Source: Ipomoea triloba (taxonomy: Eukaryota > Streptophyta > Magnoliopsida > Solanales > Convolvulaceae). From it: a DNA stretch of 64,000 nucleotides. Below are positions 22,997-36,371 of the stretch, one piece after another. Position numbers and translations under genes: made by a program. Positions within the stretch are counted from its first letter, which is position 1. Each line of letters begins with the position of its first letter. Location of the stretch: assembly GCF_003576645.1 (NCBI RefSeq), contig NC_044922.1:28035634-28099633 (forward strand), read 5' to 3'. The notes beneath the pieces were generated by a model. The model searched no databases and was not told the origin of the DNA. It saw only the letters and a program-made list of their open reading frames with translations.

Positions 22997-23170
22997 CGAT
23001 GCCATGAGTTATAATAAAATTGTAAATTTTGTCCCTAATGTTTTATTAGTAAAATGACAAAAAATGCAGTGTCAATGATAACTTAGGGACGAAAAGTGAG
23101 TATGACCAACGCTTAAAGACGAATTTTACAATTACCGTATAACTTAGGGACGAAAATTGTAATTTTTCTT
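22997..23170 (+). repeat. Dispersed repeat (GATAACTTAGGGACGAAAAG family), copy 1
   Basis: The phrases GATAACTTAGGGACGAAAAG, GAATGACCA/GTATGACCA and AGACGAATT occur here and, in the same order, at 54567-54775. Internal symmetry (TTTTGTCCCTAA on the left, TTAGGGACGAAAA on the right) suggests a small inverted-repeat element. Confidence 0.65.
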
Positions 23171-23199
23171 ATATATAATACTCTGTATTAATTATGACA

Positions 23200-23690
23200 T
23201 GGTTTATACGTGCACGACCCGACATATACAAGGCAAACCGATCATAATCAAATGACGTTGAGTCCATCTAGAACGCTTCCCGATCACCCAGTCACATTAA
23301 ACTGGGAAAGTACGTAGTACTCAAGATTGGTATAATGAATATTTCGCCTGCAGACCTACTGGTCGTGCTTCTTGGACTGAAGAAGTAGTCAAGTCACGTC
23401 TCACCACCCGTTTTAATCTTCTTAAGGCACTTGGCACAACCCCCTGACCGACAAACCTACATCTGATCTTCCACATGTAGGGCATCTCGGAATCCAAGCA
23501 TGTGCCCCCAAACCTTCCTATATAAAGTGCATTTATTGCTCAATGAGAGAGGGGACCTTCATTACTTTTCAACCCGAGACCTTCCCGACCTAATCACGCT
23601 TATTACCGATCTTTGTCCACCCACGTCCTGGGAACCACTTGTTGAATTGTTAGACCAGCAGCATACTTCCCTAACCTTATATTGAAGAAT
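23200..23690 (+). repeat. GC-richer unit with TATA word, possible solo-LTR-like sequence
   Basis: This stretch is less AT-rich than its flanks. It contains CTATATAAAGTGC at about 23518, followed by pyrimidine-rich sequence that resembles the R/U5 part of an LTR. I found no confirmed TG...CA ends or 5-bp duplication, so this is a weak suggestion. A 61-codon open frame inside it has no recognisable domain. Confidence 0.25.
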
Positions 23691-24469
23691 TAATCATATC
23701 AAATAATTCTAATCATTTTTCTTTTGTGACGAGAAAAATTCGTAGTCACTACTCGAGAGTATGCACATGCTAAACATCGCTCATGTATATTAGCCAACAA
23801 TTGCACAAAAAAGGTAAACCGCACTAGAAAAATAATATGTGGCGTGTTCAATCAAAAGAGTGTGGTAACAAGAATCGAACTCATCATAATGATTAACATT
23901 AATCATAATATTAATGCTAATCATTTTGAGTCTAGCTATAAATGTGCCTTTTGTAGTCACTTCATTTGTATGAAACCTAGGTAGATATATATATATCATA
24001 ATGCATGGAAATCTTTGGCAATCAATAATCAAAGAATGATTCCAATTCTTTGATTTAAGGTATCATTGTTAATTATGAGGTTTGGAATTTGGATTCCTTT
24101 AGGACATGATTATTCATGCATTAGATAAGAGATGTCCGATGATGGGCAAATAGTACATCGACAAAAATGAATAATAATGAATGAAAGATATGATGATATA
24201 TGTAGTGGATATATTAACCATGTCAGAATGTATTATTGTATATCAAATTTTATTAATTTTTACAAAAAGATTTCACTAAGTTGTATATAAAAATATTGTA
24301 TTCTAAAAATAAAATTTGACGTACAAAATTATATTTATAAGTTGTGTAATTAACTAAATATATACATCTTGTTATTGAGTAACTGCATTTTTACATGCAC
24401 ATGATATTGTAACATTTTTTTTTTATTTATACAATTAATAATTATAAATTTAAAATTAATTAACTATGA

Positions 24470-24911
24470 GGCACTCAGATAAAACATGCGGATAAATATG
24501 AACCGTTGATCTGTTCAAATCAACAACTTTAAAAAAATTTACACTTCAAATATACAAAAATGTATATCCGAAAGCATAAGAATGTGCACTCAAAGGTAAA
24601 AATGTGCATTCGAAGGTCTAAAATTGTGCACTTGAAGATAATACATTATGCATTCATGCGAAGAGAATAAATTATGGACTCAAAGGGAGAAAAATATGCA
24701 CTCTCTAAGAGAATAAATTATGCACTAGAAGAGACAAAAGTATGCACTTGAAAACAGAAAATAATACGCCCAAAGACAAAAAATATATATGTACTTATAA
24801 AAAAAATTACCAAAATATCACTGTATTTTTAAAGTTTTCCTTCATTCTTGGAGGTTGATATGAACTAGATCAATGGCTGAGATCTAATCCTATTTTTTAT
24901 CTGAGCACCTC
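24470..24911. mobile_element. Inverted-repeat element with internal minisatellite (TGCACTCAAAG)
   Basis: The ends pair as GAGGCACTCAGATAAAA against GAGGTGCTCAGATAAAA (read inward), followed on both sides by GTTGATCTG/ATTGATCTAG words. The interior (about 24560-24780) is a degenerate tandem array of units such as AAATTATGCACTCAAAGAGA. This is the same design as the element at 16794-17294. No target duplication was confirmed. Confidence 0.6.
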
Positions 24912-25564
24912 TTTTCACTTGATCCGTCTCTCTCTCACAACATAAATATGATGTTCAATACTATCAACATTTGTCACCAACTAGAAAAAATATAGGTAAC
25001 CACTACACGTTATTATAAATTCATGGAGTTCAAGATTAGTCTGACGAAATTAGGATACCTAATTTCAATAAAAAAAAAAATAATGAACAATAATTATCGC
25101 AGTGAACCAAAACAAATGCAAAAGCAATGTAAATCGAGGATATATATGTTTGCATAAATTAAATTAAAATTTTAGCCCCAACATTGATCACTTGACACTG
25201 TTCTTAACCAACCCAACAAGAATTTCATTGACATGACTGCTTATATATAAGTGTATCTAGCTTCTAACTACTAGTTAAGACAAGATCAACAAGAACTTCA
25301 TCGACATTGAATACAAATTTAGATCTAGATCTCACATCATATAATATAAACATCATATAATATAAAAGTATGGCAAAACAATTGATTTTCTTTTTCTTAT
25401 ATTTGGTGAACATTAGTACTTTTATTCAACTTGGCAATGTTGGACTAAAGCAAGCTAAGATGTTTGGTTATGTGATTGGCTGCTTTATTTATAAATAAAT
25501 GTGGACATTAAAATGTTATATACCTTAATTTATTTAATTAGTAGAGATATGAGAGTTCTTTAAA

Positions 25565-25870
25565 TAATGTTTCACTGAATAGTTAGCCTCGTTAGAGCAT
25601 TTGGGAGGATGTAACTCAGCGAGGTTGCTCTCATATTGCTTACACTGCTGCTGGTGAGATTCGATTCCTGGTCTTTCTTCCCAAACTTCATCACTATGAC
25701 CAACTGAGCTGCCCATACGGGCAATGTCACTCTTAATTTACATGCATGGCTTGCTCGTTCCCCTTGGGCCAACTCCCGTGCCTCTCGGAGCAAGCGGGGA
25801 TTAGTCGGGTAAAGCCAGACTGTTAAACGGACGGAGAAAGACCCAGAACACCTCGCGGATTTACCAAAAA
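25565..25870 (-). repeat. tRNA-derived SINE-like sequence, minus strand
   Basis: On the minus strand GGGCAGCTCAGTTGGTCA at about 25716 resembles a tRNA A-box region, and GGAATCGAATCTC about 50 bp further resembles a B-box. A related copy lies on the plus strand at 60655-60790. The neighbouring GC-rich piece (25750-25860) may belong to the same or another SINE. Boundaries are approximate. Confidence 0.55.
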
Positions 25871-28266
25871 AATAACTTGCTCGTTCATCTATTTTGGGCA
25901 CCCTACTTGCTGCTGGACAATAGAGTGTGTTAAAGTGACTTGACCACGATATTTAATTTGTAGACGATTTCTTTCTTCTCGAGTATAAAGAAATAGTGTA
26001 AAGTTTTTTAAAAATCCTTTTTTAAAATCAAAATTAAAAGATGAGGTGCACAATTTACTTTTTTACTACAATTATATTTATACAATCACAAACTAGTCTC
26101 AAGTCCAACCAACAAAAACACTTACACCATTTTGGAAGATAAGTTACATGATTTTGATACTGAAAGCTCACGAGTTCGATTCTTACCAACGCATCTCGAT
26201 ATTTTGATTCTTGCCAACACATCTTGAATCTCGATAATAATTACAAGTTTCTCTCTTCACAAAAAATAAAATAAAATATGTATCAGTAATTAAATTCATA
26301 CCAACAGATTCTAAAAATTAAATGCGTATACTTACAGAATACCTGACGTAAGATTAAGAATTATTTATCAAAAAATTGACATAAATGTCAACTCGATTAA
26401 CGAGTATTGATATAAAAACAAAATTTAAAAAAAAAACAATAAAAATAAATTACTATTCTCATAATTTGTATAGCTACACAGCTTAGGGTTTGGTCGAATG
26501 GATTGATGGCATGTGTGGAAAAAAGTAAGTAGAAATTGGCCACTCCACCGACCAAACTCAAAAGTGGCCAACTTTGGTCCCAAACGTTGATTTTGAGGAT
26601 CCAAATCAAGATAAGAATTGATCCTAGAATCCTAAATAATTAAAGTACTTTATCCCAAAAAGGACTGAATAGATAAAACGTGATTCTTATACTAAAAGTT
26701 TATAAGTTTGATTATTGTTAAAATCTTTTTAGTCAGATTTGTCGCACATGGTCTTCTTAATATGATTGATAACGTTAATTATATTTTCAATATGACACTT
26801 TGTATAATTTATGAGTACAAGAATCTAAATGTATAAAAATGAGTTAAAAAGTGGTATTATTTTGATATTGAGTTTGTAGTATGTAAGGATCTATTAGAGT
26901 TCTTAAGTCGAACGACTCTCAATAGTTTAGGAAATACTAAGGAAGTACTGATTCAAGAAAACCCTCTCTTTGAAGGGTTAGTTGGGTTTTATAGTGTTGG
27001 TAAGAGAACACATGTCAAAATTTTCGTTGACAAGGGTATGCGGCGCTTACATTTAGCTTAGTCAAGTCGGTTATCAACTCGAGTTGATGTGATAATAGTT
27101 GAAAGGACAGTTCAGTGTTATTTTTTTTGTCCAAGTGGGACCAACTTCCATGTAAAACACTTCTTTCAACATCTAGCTAAGAGCATTCTCAATAGTTGAG
27201 GTTTTTGTAGCCAAGTTGGAGAGAGGAGAGAGAAAGCTGAGAAAAATAGAAAATGCTAAAACATGTTTGTCAAAAAAAAAGTAAAAAAATAAAAAAGTGA
27301 TTTTACACGCCTAGTCTACAAAATTGGTAGTTAATTTTTCACTGAAATGGTTCCTTGACTATAGCAAATTTACCAATTTGGTCCCTTGACTATAGCAAAA
27401 TTACCAATTTGGTCCCGATTTTAACGACAAAATAAACGGAGGACTAAATTGGTTAAAGTTTTCAAAGTCGAGAGACTTAATTGGGCGAGAAAAATTGTTG
27501 AGGACCAAATTAGTAATTTCGCAATAGTCGAGGGACCATTTCGGTAATAAACTCTATGTTTTATTAGGAATTCTATTTTAATTTACAATTGTATTAGGGA
27601 TAGGAATTGTATTACCATATTTTACAATATTACGCAAACCATAATATTATAGGTCTGTTTTGGGCGGAAAATTAAAATTGAGGATATTGTTTTTATTAAT
27701 AGTATAGATAAGGTTAAATCGGTGAGGCCATTCCTGATTTGTTCCTAGCTTCACTCATATTATCAACTCTTAATTAATTAATTAATGTTGATTAAAAATT
27801 ACGAATTAAAATAAAAATAATAATAATATAATAATAAGTAATGCCCATTTGTGGCAAATAATACAAAGTTGAAATGGAAAGGAAAGTATATATGATTTAT
27901 TGAATGACTCTCATGACAGTCTTGAAAATGATATTCCACTTTCCATTTTGTACGCAATTGGACGTTCGTGCTTTCTGACGTTAATATTACATTTATATGG
28001 TCGTCCTAAAATTATATATATTTCCCCTAAAATAATATTTTTATTTTATTTTATGCTTTTTTCTTATTGGTTTATCTATATTTATTATGCCTAGTTTATA
28101 TTTGTATATTAATTAGTTATGCACTGACATATGTTACATAGAGCAAATCCCGACACCTCATCCTCCGCATGGGCAACAATGCTTCGCATCTGCGTGCTGA
28201 CTGGAATATTATTATTATTGTTGTTTTTTATGATAATGGAATCTGCATGCAGTCATTATCTGAGTA
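25871..28266. other. Gene-free AT-rich region
   Basis: No supported gene. At 27316-27559 there is an inverted-repeat element (left CACTGAAATGGTTCCTTGAC, right read inward TACCGAAATGGTCCCTCGAC) resembling the Mutator-like MITEs but without a confirmed duplication. Around 26150-26240 and 26690-26720 there are CACGAGTTCGATTCTT-like SINE fragments. Confidence 0.55.
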
Positions 28267-28760
28267 CAATGTCGTAAAAATCCTGCCTAAACGCCTATTA
28301 ATCGTCGCTTAGGTGCTAGGTGTTGGCTGACTGCCTAGCGTATCACCATAATCGGTGGTCTAGGCGGCCAATCGACTAGGGGCTGATTAGGCTGCCTAGG
28401 CCGCTTAGGCTCTGACAGCCTAAGCCTCCTAGGCGCCGACTAGTTCTCCTAGGCACCAATTAGGCCGCCTAGTTGACTGATTAGTGTTTTTTTGTTTTCT
28501 AAATGGGTTATTTTACTCAAACGACATTATTTTGAGTAAAATAACCCTAAATTATTTAAACTCTAAATGCTTTTTAGGTTAATATTTAATATTTTAGTAT
28601 TAACCATTAAAGTATTAAATAGTTTATAATTAATAGTCTTAAAAAATTACAAAATTTTAAATAAATTTTTTTAAAAATAAAATAAAATAATAAAAAAAGA
28701 TTAATCCCCCTAGGCGCTAGGCGCTCCCCAGACGAACGCCTAGCGGTTTTATCAATCATG
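28267..28760. mobile_element. hAT-like non-autonomous element, copy 2
   Basis: This 494-bp element is flanked by an 8-bp duplication with one mismatch (TCTGAGTA, TCTAAGTA). The ends are CAATGTCGTAAAAATCC and, inward from the right, CATGATTGATAAAACCGC. The subterminal regions are full of CTAGGCG words. The interior (ACTCAAACGACATTATTTTG and onward) matches the copy at 36372-36770. Confidence 0.78.
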
Positions 28761-28820
28761 TCTAAGTATGTGAACTAGGAGACTATGTTCATGTGTAATT
28801 ACTTGAGAATTTTAGGAGAG

Positions 28821-29165
28821 TTATGAGCATCCTCAATCGGCATAACTTTTTTGGAGTTTTTGCATGTGATTAGGAAAGAGAAAAAGGGAGGGAAGGGGGC
28901 AAAAAAAAATAAAAGAAAAAGAAAATCTCAAAAGCAAAAAAATAAAAATAAAGAAATATGCATGTTAACGCTCCCCGCGGGCGTGTATAGTGCATTCGCT
29001 TGACTGGACGCCTCAGTGTTGCTCTCGCTCAGATTTTTTTTGTTTTGGTGGGGTCCACTTCAGAGACAAAAAATCAGTGCTTTGTAGGAAGCTCTCTCCT
29101 CATTCTCTACTTCAGTTAATTTTTCCTCAAAAACTAAGCAAAAACCATTATTGTAGTTGCTCTAA
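28821..29165. mobile_element. MITE-like element with GC-rich core, copy 2
   Basis: The ends are TTATGAGCATCCTCAATCGG and, read inward, TTAGAGCAACTACAATAATG. As in the copy at 17860-18229, the interior holds a purine-rich tract, a GC-rich core (CCCCGCGGGCGTG) and a final pyrimidine-rich section. Confidence 0.6.
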
Positions 29166-31114
29166 GTTGTTAAGATTCAAGTGTTTACTACTATGCCAAA
29201 AGTTATAACTCACAAACGAATGTGAAACTTTGTTTTCTTATATACCGTCGCCACATTTTCGAGAGGTATGGTGGTGAACTTGACCCTTTACTGACATCCG
29301 TCCAAAAATTTTCCTAGCCACCGATTAAATTTGACCATTCACCGGCCTCTGTCAAACAAAATGATTAGTGTAAAACCGATGCTAAGCGCCTATCTAGCAT
29401 TGGTTGTTGAAACTTATACAAGATTTTTTTTGAGTGCTGTCCTTTTCTTATTTTTTTTTCTCTAATTCAATATATACGTTTAATTTAGTTAATAAAATTT
29501 GACTTAAATTATTTACTTTTTTTTCTTTTGTAGTAATTATTTTAATGTGAATTTTATATATTTATAATTAATAATGAATTTAATAAATATGAAAAGTTCA
29601 TATATTTATATATGTATGTGATCATGCACTTCCAATACTTCATATTAAAATAAAGTAGCTGGAGGATGCATTATACTAGCTATGAGCATGCATTTGATTT
29701 GCACTTTAATATGAAGTAGCTAGGTTTAATGATTTATATATATTGTTGAGTTCGCAAAGGTATAAGTCTTTAATTATGCCGAGCATAACTTAATTAGGTC
29801 AAAATTGAAGGCTATAGTCGCATGCTACTTAGGATTACACTTTAATAGTCGCAGTGTGGAGTTTCGCCTAATGTGCTAGATTCTATGTAGGGCATGTACG
29901 GTAAATCTATTAAATTTTCAACCCCTTACTAATGGCTGGAAATATATTCTTTTTTTTTTCTAGCAATGATTGATAAGTAAAAGAAAATTAAAGCATAAAA
30001 TTTAAGTACCAACGATGTAAAACTAAAGGATGTTCAGATAGTTTGAACATGATTCTTATATTAAAAGTCACGAGTTTATTGGTTATGTGTATGTTATATA
30101 TACTTGGGAAGAGAGAGTATGTCATATATATGTACGGACTTCCAAATTTTTAATATTTATAGAAAGAACCCTATATTTTTCCTTGTTTTAATTTTCAACA
30201 CTCCTCAACCGTTGATCTACCCAAATGAATGGATTAGATCCGTCTTTACTTTTTAAATGAGAGCACGTTCTCACGTGAATCTACCTCCACCACATACACA
30301 CATACACACGCATGCATACATACATACATTGAGAGAAAGAGAGATATTGTGCATGCATGCTTCACAACCACTTCTTTTTCTTTTTCTTTCTTTCTTTTTT
30401 TTCGGCCATGTATAATACGCAAACGGTATGGCATGCTTGTATTATTATATTAGAAAAAGTATTTTTTTTTTATATTGTTTTAATACTGACGAGTGTAGCC
30501 CATGCAAAGTACTGGAGTAAGTACATACTTAAAATAAGGCAAAGTAAGTGTTTTAATAATAAATAATACGTAATCGCGCTTAACTATGAAATAGTACAAT
30601 AATTATCTGCTATAAAATTTACAAAGTAAGGATACAAATGCCTGTTGAATATAGGCTTCTTCCGTGGCCGGAACTCTTATTTTTATGGCAATTTATTCTA
30701 ACTTTGCAAGATAAATCCAAATCCAAAATATACAATTTACATACTAAATATTTAATATGTAAATTGTGATGGATTCACATCGCAAAATTGACATGGGTTG
30801 AGGTTATAACTATTGCTTATTTATACTATAACCCTTGTGAAATTCAGAGGGCTATAGGCAATCAAACATTAGGGATTTTCCAACGTTATTTATTGCTACG
30901 GAGTATTAATTATATGTCCGTTATGCAATGCATAAGGTATTGGGAATATGAATTTAGGTCGCTACCTAGCTAGACTGTTTTGTAATTAACCTTCATTGGA
31001 CACATATTTACTCGACTTTGTTGGATTAATTCATGAACTTTATGAAATCGTTCCCAAAATTTATAAAGAGGTAAATTGAATTTGTTCAATTTTAGAACCC
31101 AATATTAAATTGTA
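29166..31114. other. Gene-free AT-rich region
   Basis: No supported gene. Only AT-rich sequence, short homopolymer runs and SINE-tail-like fragments (around 30040-30120) were noticed. A block of short CATACATACA repeats lies at about 30296-30330. Confidence 0.55.
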
Positions 31115-31373
31115 GGGGGTGTTTGGTTATTGGCTTATAAGCCAAATTTTAGCTTATTTGACCAAGTTTAGCTTTTTGACCAACCAATAAGCTATTTTGA
31201 AGTGTTTGGTAAATGGCTTATTGGTATTGGCTTATTGGGCCAATAAGTTGAAAATTGAAAAGCTAATGAATGTAGCTTTTTGTATTAGCTTGTTGGGAAC
31301 AATGGATATATTAACTATTTTATCCTTTGAAATCAATGTGATTTACTTTTAAATGGTGGTGTGTTTGTTATTT

Positions 31374-31406
<33 letters not shown>

Positions 31407-31810
31407 CGGGTCATGGGTTTGTTATTTTTAATAATAATAATAATAATAATAATAATAGAAAATAAATACGTAATAAAAATGATTTTAGAATACTCGTATA
31501 ATTTAATAAGAGTTAAATAAACAAAAATAGTTAACTTATGCCCTTAAAAAAAAGTATAGATGATATCTAAATTTTATAATTATTTATTAATTAGAGTTTA
31601 TCTTCTTGTTATATTTAAAGGTTGAAATAATACAATACACTCATACCCTTAAATGTCATTTTACATTCAATCAGCTACTAGTAAACAGCTAATTTACCAA
31701 ACAGTTTTTTATAACCAGTTAATACAACCAGCTGGTCAAACCAGTTAACGCAACCAGCCATCAGCTACTAGCTAAACCAACCAGCTATCAGTCGTTTGCC
31801 AAACACCCCC
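31115..31810. mobile_element. Tourist-like MITE (GGGGGTGTTTGG family)
   Basis: The 12-bp terminal inverted repeats are perfect (GGGGGTGTTTGG). The element is 696 bp long, with a 3-bp flanking word GTA on both sides. Subterminal arms are rich in AGCTTATTGG/CCAGCTATCAG words. (AAT)n microsatellites lie inside at about 31374-31406 and 31429-31456. Confidence 0.72.
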
Positions 31811-32742
31811 GTACTCTTTTACGCAAGGAGTCTAACTAACCTAAGCCCACTCTTCGAACTCCCACCCTACCACTGAAAGCAACGCAAATTTTAAATGTAA
31901 GTTTTCAACCATTGGACCACCCTCCTAGAGCAAAATTTGACTCTTTTTTTTGAGATAACGTGACCTAAGTTTTTTAGCTTAACCTAACTGTATTATAAAC
32001 TCCATGAACCAGCTCTAGGCCCATAAAGAGATAAATTGAATCAATCAAATTTTCTTGACTCAGCACCAAACTGTAAACTCAGGCATACAATGAGCAACCC
32101 AATCCCAGACTTTGAATTCCACTTTATTATCGAAAGCAACTCTCAAGTTTCAAATACAATTTTTCAACCACTAGACCACTTCCCGGGCAAAAATTTGACT
32201 TCTTGTTCCATCCCATCCAACAATGCAAAACTGGCAAATTGGCAATTATGAGAGGGAATTGAAGGTGCAATAAATAGGCACTGCAACACAAATTAAGGCC
32301 ACAACTGGTAGGTTAGCAGCAGCAGCTATTAAAAATGGCCCAAATTTAAGAACACAACTTAACTAATCTGCAGGTATTGGAAGACAGCAACACAGGGAGT
32401 TAGGTTGTACTAGCATCTAGGTGCACAGTCTTGCCATGTCCCCACTAGGGGAGGCACTTTTTCCTGGCACCATTCAACATATTTCTTTTGTTTTAACTCC
32501 ACTTGGATTGGATTTCTTTGTGGATTTTATATTGAATTGAATACAACAAACACCCTCCATACATTCATATGTATACAGGATCTTATATTAGTGTGTGTGT
32601 GTATATTATTGGGGAAAAATGATTATTGTATTGCCCATACCCATATATGCTGCCATGGGAACCTATCTTCCCATCCCTGTGCCCTAAGTGGCCTAGTTTT
32701 GTATGTGGTGAGTAGGGGCGGCAATACATCAGTGTTGAAACA

Positions 32743-32957
32743 GGTCTCATTTGGTAACATAATTAACTTATCAGTCAATTTTGACTTATCACTTGATTAA
32801 ACAGTCAATATAAGTGTTTGATTGCTTACCTTTTGTAACAACTTATTGCTCCAACACACTAAAATTCAAAAAGCTGCTCAAAACAGCTTTTCCGATCAGC
32901 TTTTTGAGAAAGTCATTTTGCATGTAATCGGCTAACAACTATTTACCAAACACCTCT
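32743..32957. mobile_element. Tourist-like MITE (TTTGGTAAAT family), copy 2
   Basis: About 215 bp. Left end GGTCTCATTTGGTAACAT, right end inward AGAGGTGTTTGGTAAATAG. Both sides are flanked by ACA. Members of this family at 21971, 34355 and (diverged) 38230-38670 share the TTTGGTAAAT core and ATCAGC-rich arms. Confidence 0.6.
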
Positions 32958-34354
32958 ACAGTCCTCTTGACCTGGATGGTTAAATGTAATTAAGATGGAT
33001 GATTAATATAAAAATGTGTTGACTCAAGTGGAAGCAATGCAACTGTCTTTAGAAGAGTGGTTGCATGCAGGGTTGACTAGAATTCGGTTGGATTATTCTA
33101 ATCATGGGATATGAATATCACCATTAAGAAAATTAAAAAATACCAATAGATTAAATACTTGCCGCTTAAATACATATACGAATCTAAGTGTTTGATCAAT
33201 GGAAATTCATTGGTAAATTATATGTCGATATGTTTATACAATGTTCATCCACGTACTATAATGTCGAGTCGGGCTATGGAGGTCCCTAGGACGAGGGATT
33301 TAGCCTTTGGACAAGTTAAAATGTTTGAAATTTAATTTGCATACAAGTTGTGATTGCGGAACCCTTCAGGATAAATATTTCTTTAACATGGTTATTTTGT
33401 TAATTGATAAATATAAAATAATAAATTTACATTTACTATAGGTTAGAGTATGTAAAACTACATGTTAAGAGTTGTTGCCAAAATATAATGATTTGTTATA
33501 CTAAAAATATTAATCAGTTACCAAAAGTTGTTACATTTCTGGACCATGAAACACCAAGCCTATCTTACGCAATTAGAATCCACTGAAGAGGAACGGGAGC
33601 AACATCGTACACCTTCACTCCCCGATCATGTTGGAACTGAGGGAGAAACTCACCAGAAAACTTGGGATTCTATTTTCTTTTCTGTAATTGTGAACTACTT
33701 AATTAAGTTTCTCATTGTCGACCATTTTTTTGTTGCACGTTGAGCCACAAAGAACATCTCAACCACAATCTGACGAAATCCACCTCAATATGTATATGCA
33801 TAAACACCTTATTATAAATACTTTTAAAAAAATTAAATTCGAATTTCACCCATTTTCCGACACACAAAATAAACCTTGGTATCGTACGTAGTAATCGCAT
33901 GAAGTTTGTGTTAGGGCTGTCCCATCAAACTCATCAAATGCCATTTACTACTATACATACGTATTATCCAAGGCGTTTGCCCCTAGTATGGATCTGGGGG
34001 GTAGACAATCAAAGTGGCAATGATAAACCTTAAAGGACCAATGAATGAGGAATAATTTTAGCAGTGATTGGAATAATGTATGGCCAATGAGGTAAGTCCA
34101 GAGAGTCCAGGTGTTGTGGGGGCTAAAGGGTTACTCCCCTTTTTCCATTTCAAAAAGTTTACCTATAAATACACCATCAAAAATAAAATTCTCCCCACAT
34201 ATCTTACATATATCAAGAAAAAAATAAATTATAACTTCTTGTTCATAATTGACATGCAAGTAAGCTTTAGATACGTGAAGCTTGTCTTATTACGCTAGCC
34301 AGCAAGACAAGCCTATGTTGTCCATAGCTTACCCGTTCAATCAAAACGATCAAA

Positions 34355-34678
34355 GGGTGTTTGGTAAATAGCTGTTAGCTGATTTGGTTAGATGATTTAA
34401 TTAGTTGATAGCATTAGCGGATTGTAGAAATATGTTTGATAAATTATTTGTTAGTTGATAGCTGATTACATGCAAAATGACTTTCTCAAAAATTGATCGA
34501 ACAAAAAAAACAACGTTGAACTTTTTGAATTTTAACATTTTGGATCAACAAGTTGTTACAAAAAACTAATTAATCAAGCACTCATATTGATTGTTTAACC
34601 AAGTCAAACAGCTATTATAATAGTGATCAAATAAGCCAAAATTGACTAATAAGTTAACTATGTTACCAAACAAGACCC
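34355..34678. mobile_element. Tourist-like MITE (TTTGGTAAAT family), copy 3
   Basis: About 324 bp. Left end GGGTGTTTGGTAAATAG, right end inward GGGTCTTGTTTGGTAACATAG. Flanked by AAA on both sides, which is weak evidence because the area is A-rich. Confidence 0.6.
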
Positions 34679-35800
34679 AAACAAGCAACTTCTATAGCGG
34701 TCGAATTTGAAATCTTATAGTTACCAAACTAACTATTGAACTAACTCGTCTAAGATTGCTCTTACATGTAGTGTTACCTTGATGGACATATATCTAATTA
34801 TTACAATTTACACTTCTTTTAATGAGCTTTTATTCTTTTGCTTATCAGCCTAAAAAGGTTAAATCATGCCCACGCTCCTCCAAAAGCTAGACATTCTTTA
34901 GGTAGGGCATTTCAACTCACAAATCCCATAAGAGATATGATGCCAATTTGCTCTTTAGGGTTTTTTTCTCTCCACTATATATAGGGACATTACTTTTTGT
35001 TATTATAGGATTATATTCGTTATGTACCAAGTAGTTATCTTTATATATAGTATTTGGTTTTATGGTAGTCATTTATATATAGTTATAACTTATATGAATA
35101 ATTTAAATAATGAGCATCGGTGTATAGCTCAACTAGTCAACTAACTCAAAATAATTTGAGAAGTTTTGCTTTGCTAGTATGTAATTGCATAACCTGTTGA
35201 AGCACATCCAGGTGATTTACCTCATCCACTAGTCTAGTAGTCTCCACAGCAAAAACAAGATTATATTACGAGCCCAAAACAATATAATTTAAAGATACTA
35301 CATTATTTCAAGTAAGACTCATATAATTATTGCACCATTGTATGTATATCAACACTCTTTCAATAATTTCCTTGTAATTATGAGAATCATTTAATTTATC
35401 GACCATAGTGTAAAATTGTGTACTCTATAAGACATATAACATCTAATGTTGTAAAACTTGAGGTAACATTCCTAATGACACTAACTACATTAGCATATGC
35501 TAACATAGTACAGTCATAAAATAATGTCATCACACTCACACCCACATATATTAAACGAAAAAGTGGTAGTTTTAGTCTATTAGTTATGCTTAAATTGTAG
35601 ACCCAGTCTATAAATTAGTGCTCTATATAACTTTTCCCCTTTAACATAATTAAATGGAAAAAGTTGTATAGAGCAATAATTTATATGGATTGAATTTACA
35701 ATTTACACATACCCAATAGACTAAAATCGTTATTTTTCCTATATTAAATTATTAATAATTTAAATTTTTAACTTCACCCGACTATATCTTATATATATCT

Positions 35801-35803
<3 letters not shown>

Positions 35804-35851
<48 letters not shown>
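35804..35851 (+). repeat. (AT)n microsatellite
   Basis: About 24 uninterrupted AT units. Similar runs are at 18082-18108, 41995-42016, 46877-46942, 48499-48579 and 61798-61827. Confidence 0.95.
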
Positions 35852-35854
<3 letters not shown>

Positions 35855-36371
35855 GGTGCATTATTGATTAAAATATAATATATATATAACCTAGCAAATG
35901 TAAAGGGGAAAAGGTGCGAATATATCTAAACAAAAGGGTCAGAAAATACAGTAGACTGGAGGACCACAATGTAAAGTAAAAAGTTTGTAAGCTAGAAAAG
36001 TGAAAACAGGAAAAGACAAAAGAAGAAGATCTTTAAACTTTTATTTTTATTTTTATTTTTGTATTTTTACTGATTCCAGTAAATAAAAACACTCCATATA
36101 AAATACTAATTAAAACTAGCCCAAAAGCATTTGTTCAGTGAATGAGAACTTCACTTAAATTTACTTCCAGTAGTATGATGAGAGTTTGATGGTTTGAATT
36201 TGAATCGGACTTCTTGTACACAAAAATGTACAATTTGAACGTTGAAAAACTTGAGTTATCAAAAATAATATAATAATAAAAATGCATATGAGCCATTACT
36301 TCTTGCAGCAAAACGAGTTCAATTTTTTGATTAAAATGCCCCTGTGCTAGGACATTGCTTCTAGTAGTAGG

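Larger units (their letters stand above)
22260..25560. other. Gene-free AT-rich region
   Basis: No supported gene. It contains a dispersed repeat at about 22997-23170 (copy at 54567-54775), a GC-richer unit at 23200-23690 with a TATATAAA word, and an inverted-repeat element with a minisatellite core (24470-24911). Everything else is AT-rich DNA without recognised structure. Confidence 0.6.
31811..36371. other. Gene-free AT-rich region with MITEs
   Basis: No supported gene. It contains two TTTGGTAAAT-type MITEs (32743-32957, 34355-34678), and a long (AT)n run at about 35804-35851. An open frame at 33528-33743 is AT-rich at its end and shows no recognisable domain. Confidence 0.6.

Noticed and set aside
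23500..23685. 61-codon open frame downstream of a TATATAAA word
   Set aside because: No recognisable protein family; may lie in LTR-like sequence.
27316..27559. Further Mutator-like MITE
   Set aside because: Ends pair well, but no matching 9-bp duplication could be read, so it is mentioned only within the regional entry.
33528..33743. 71-codon open frame
   Set aside because: No domain, no splice context, AT-rich end; probably chance.
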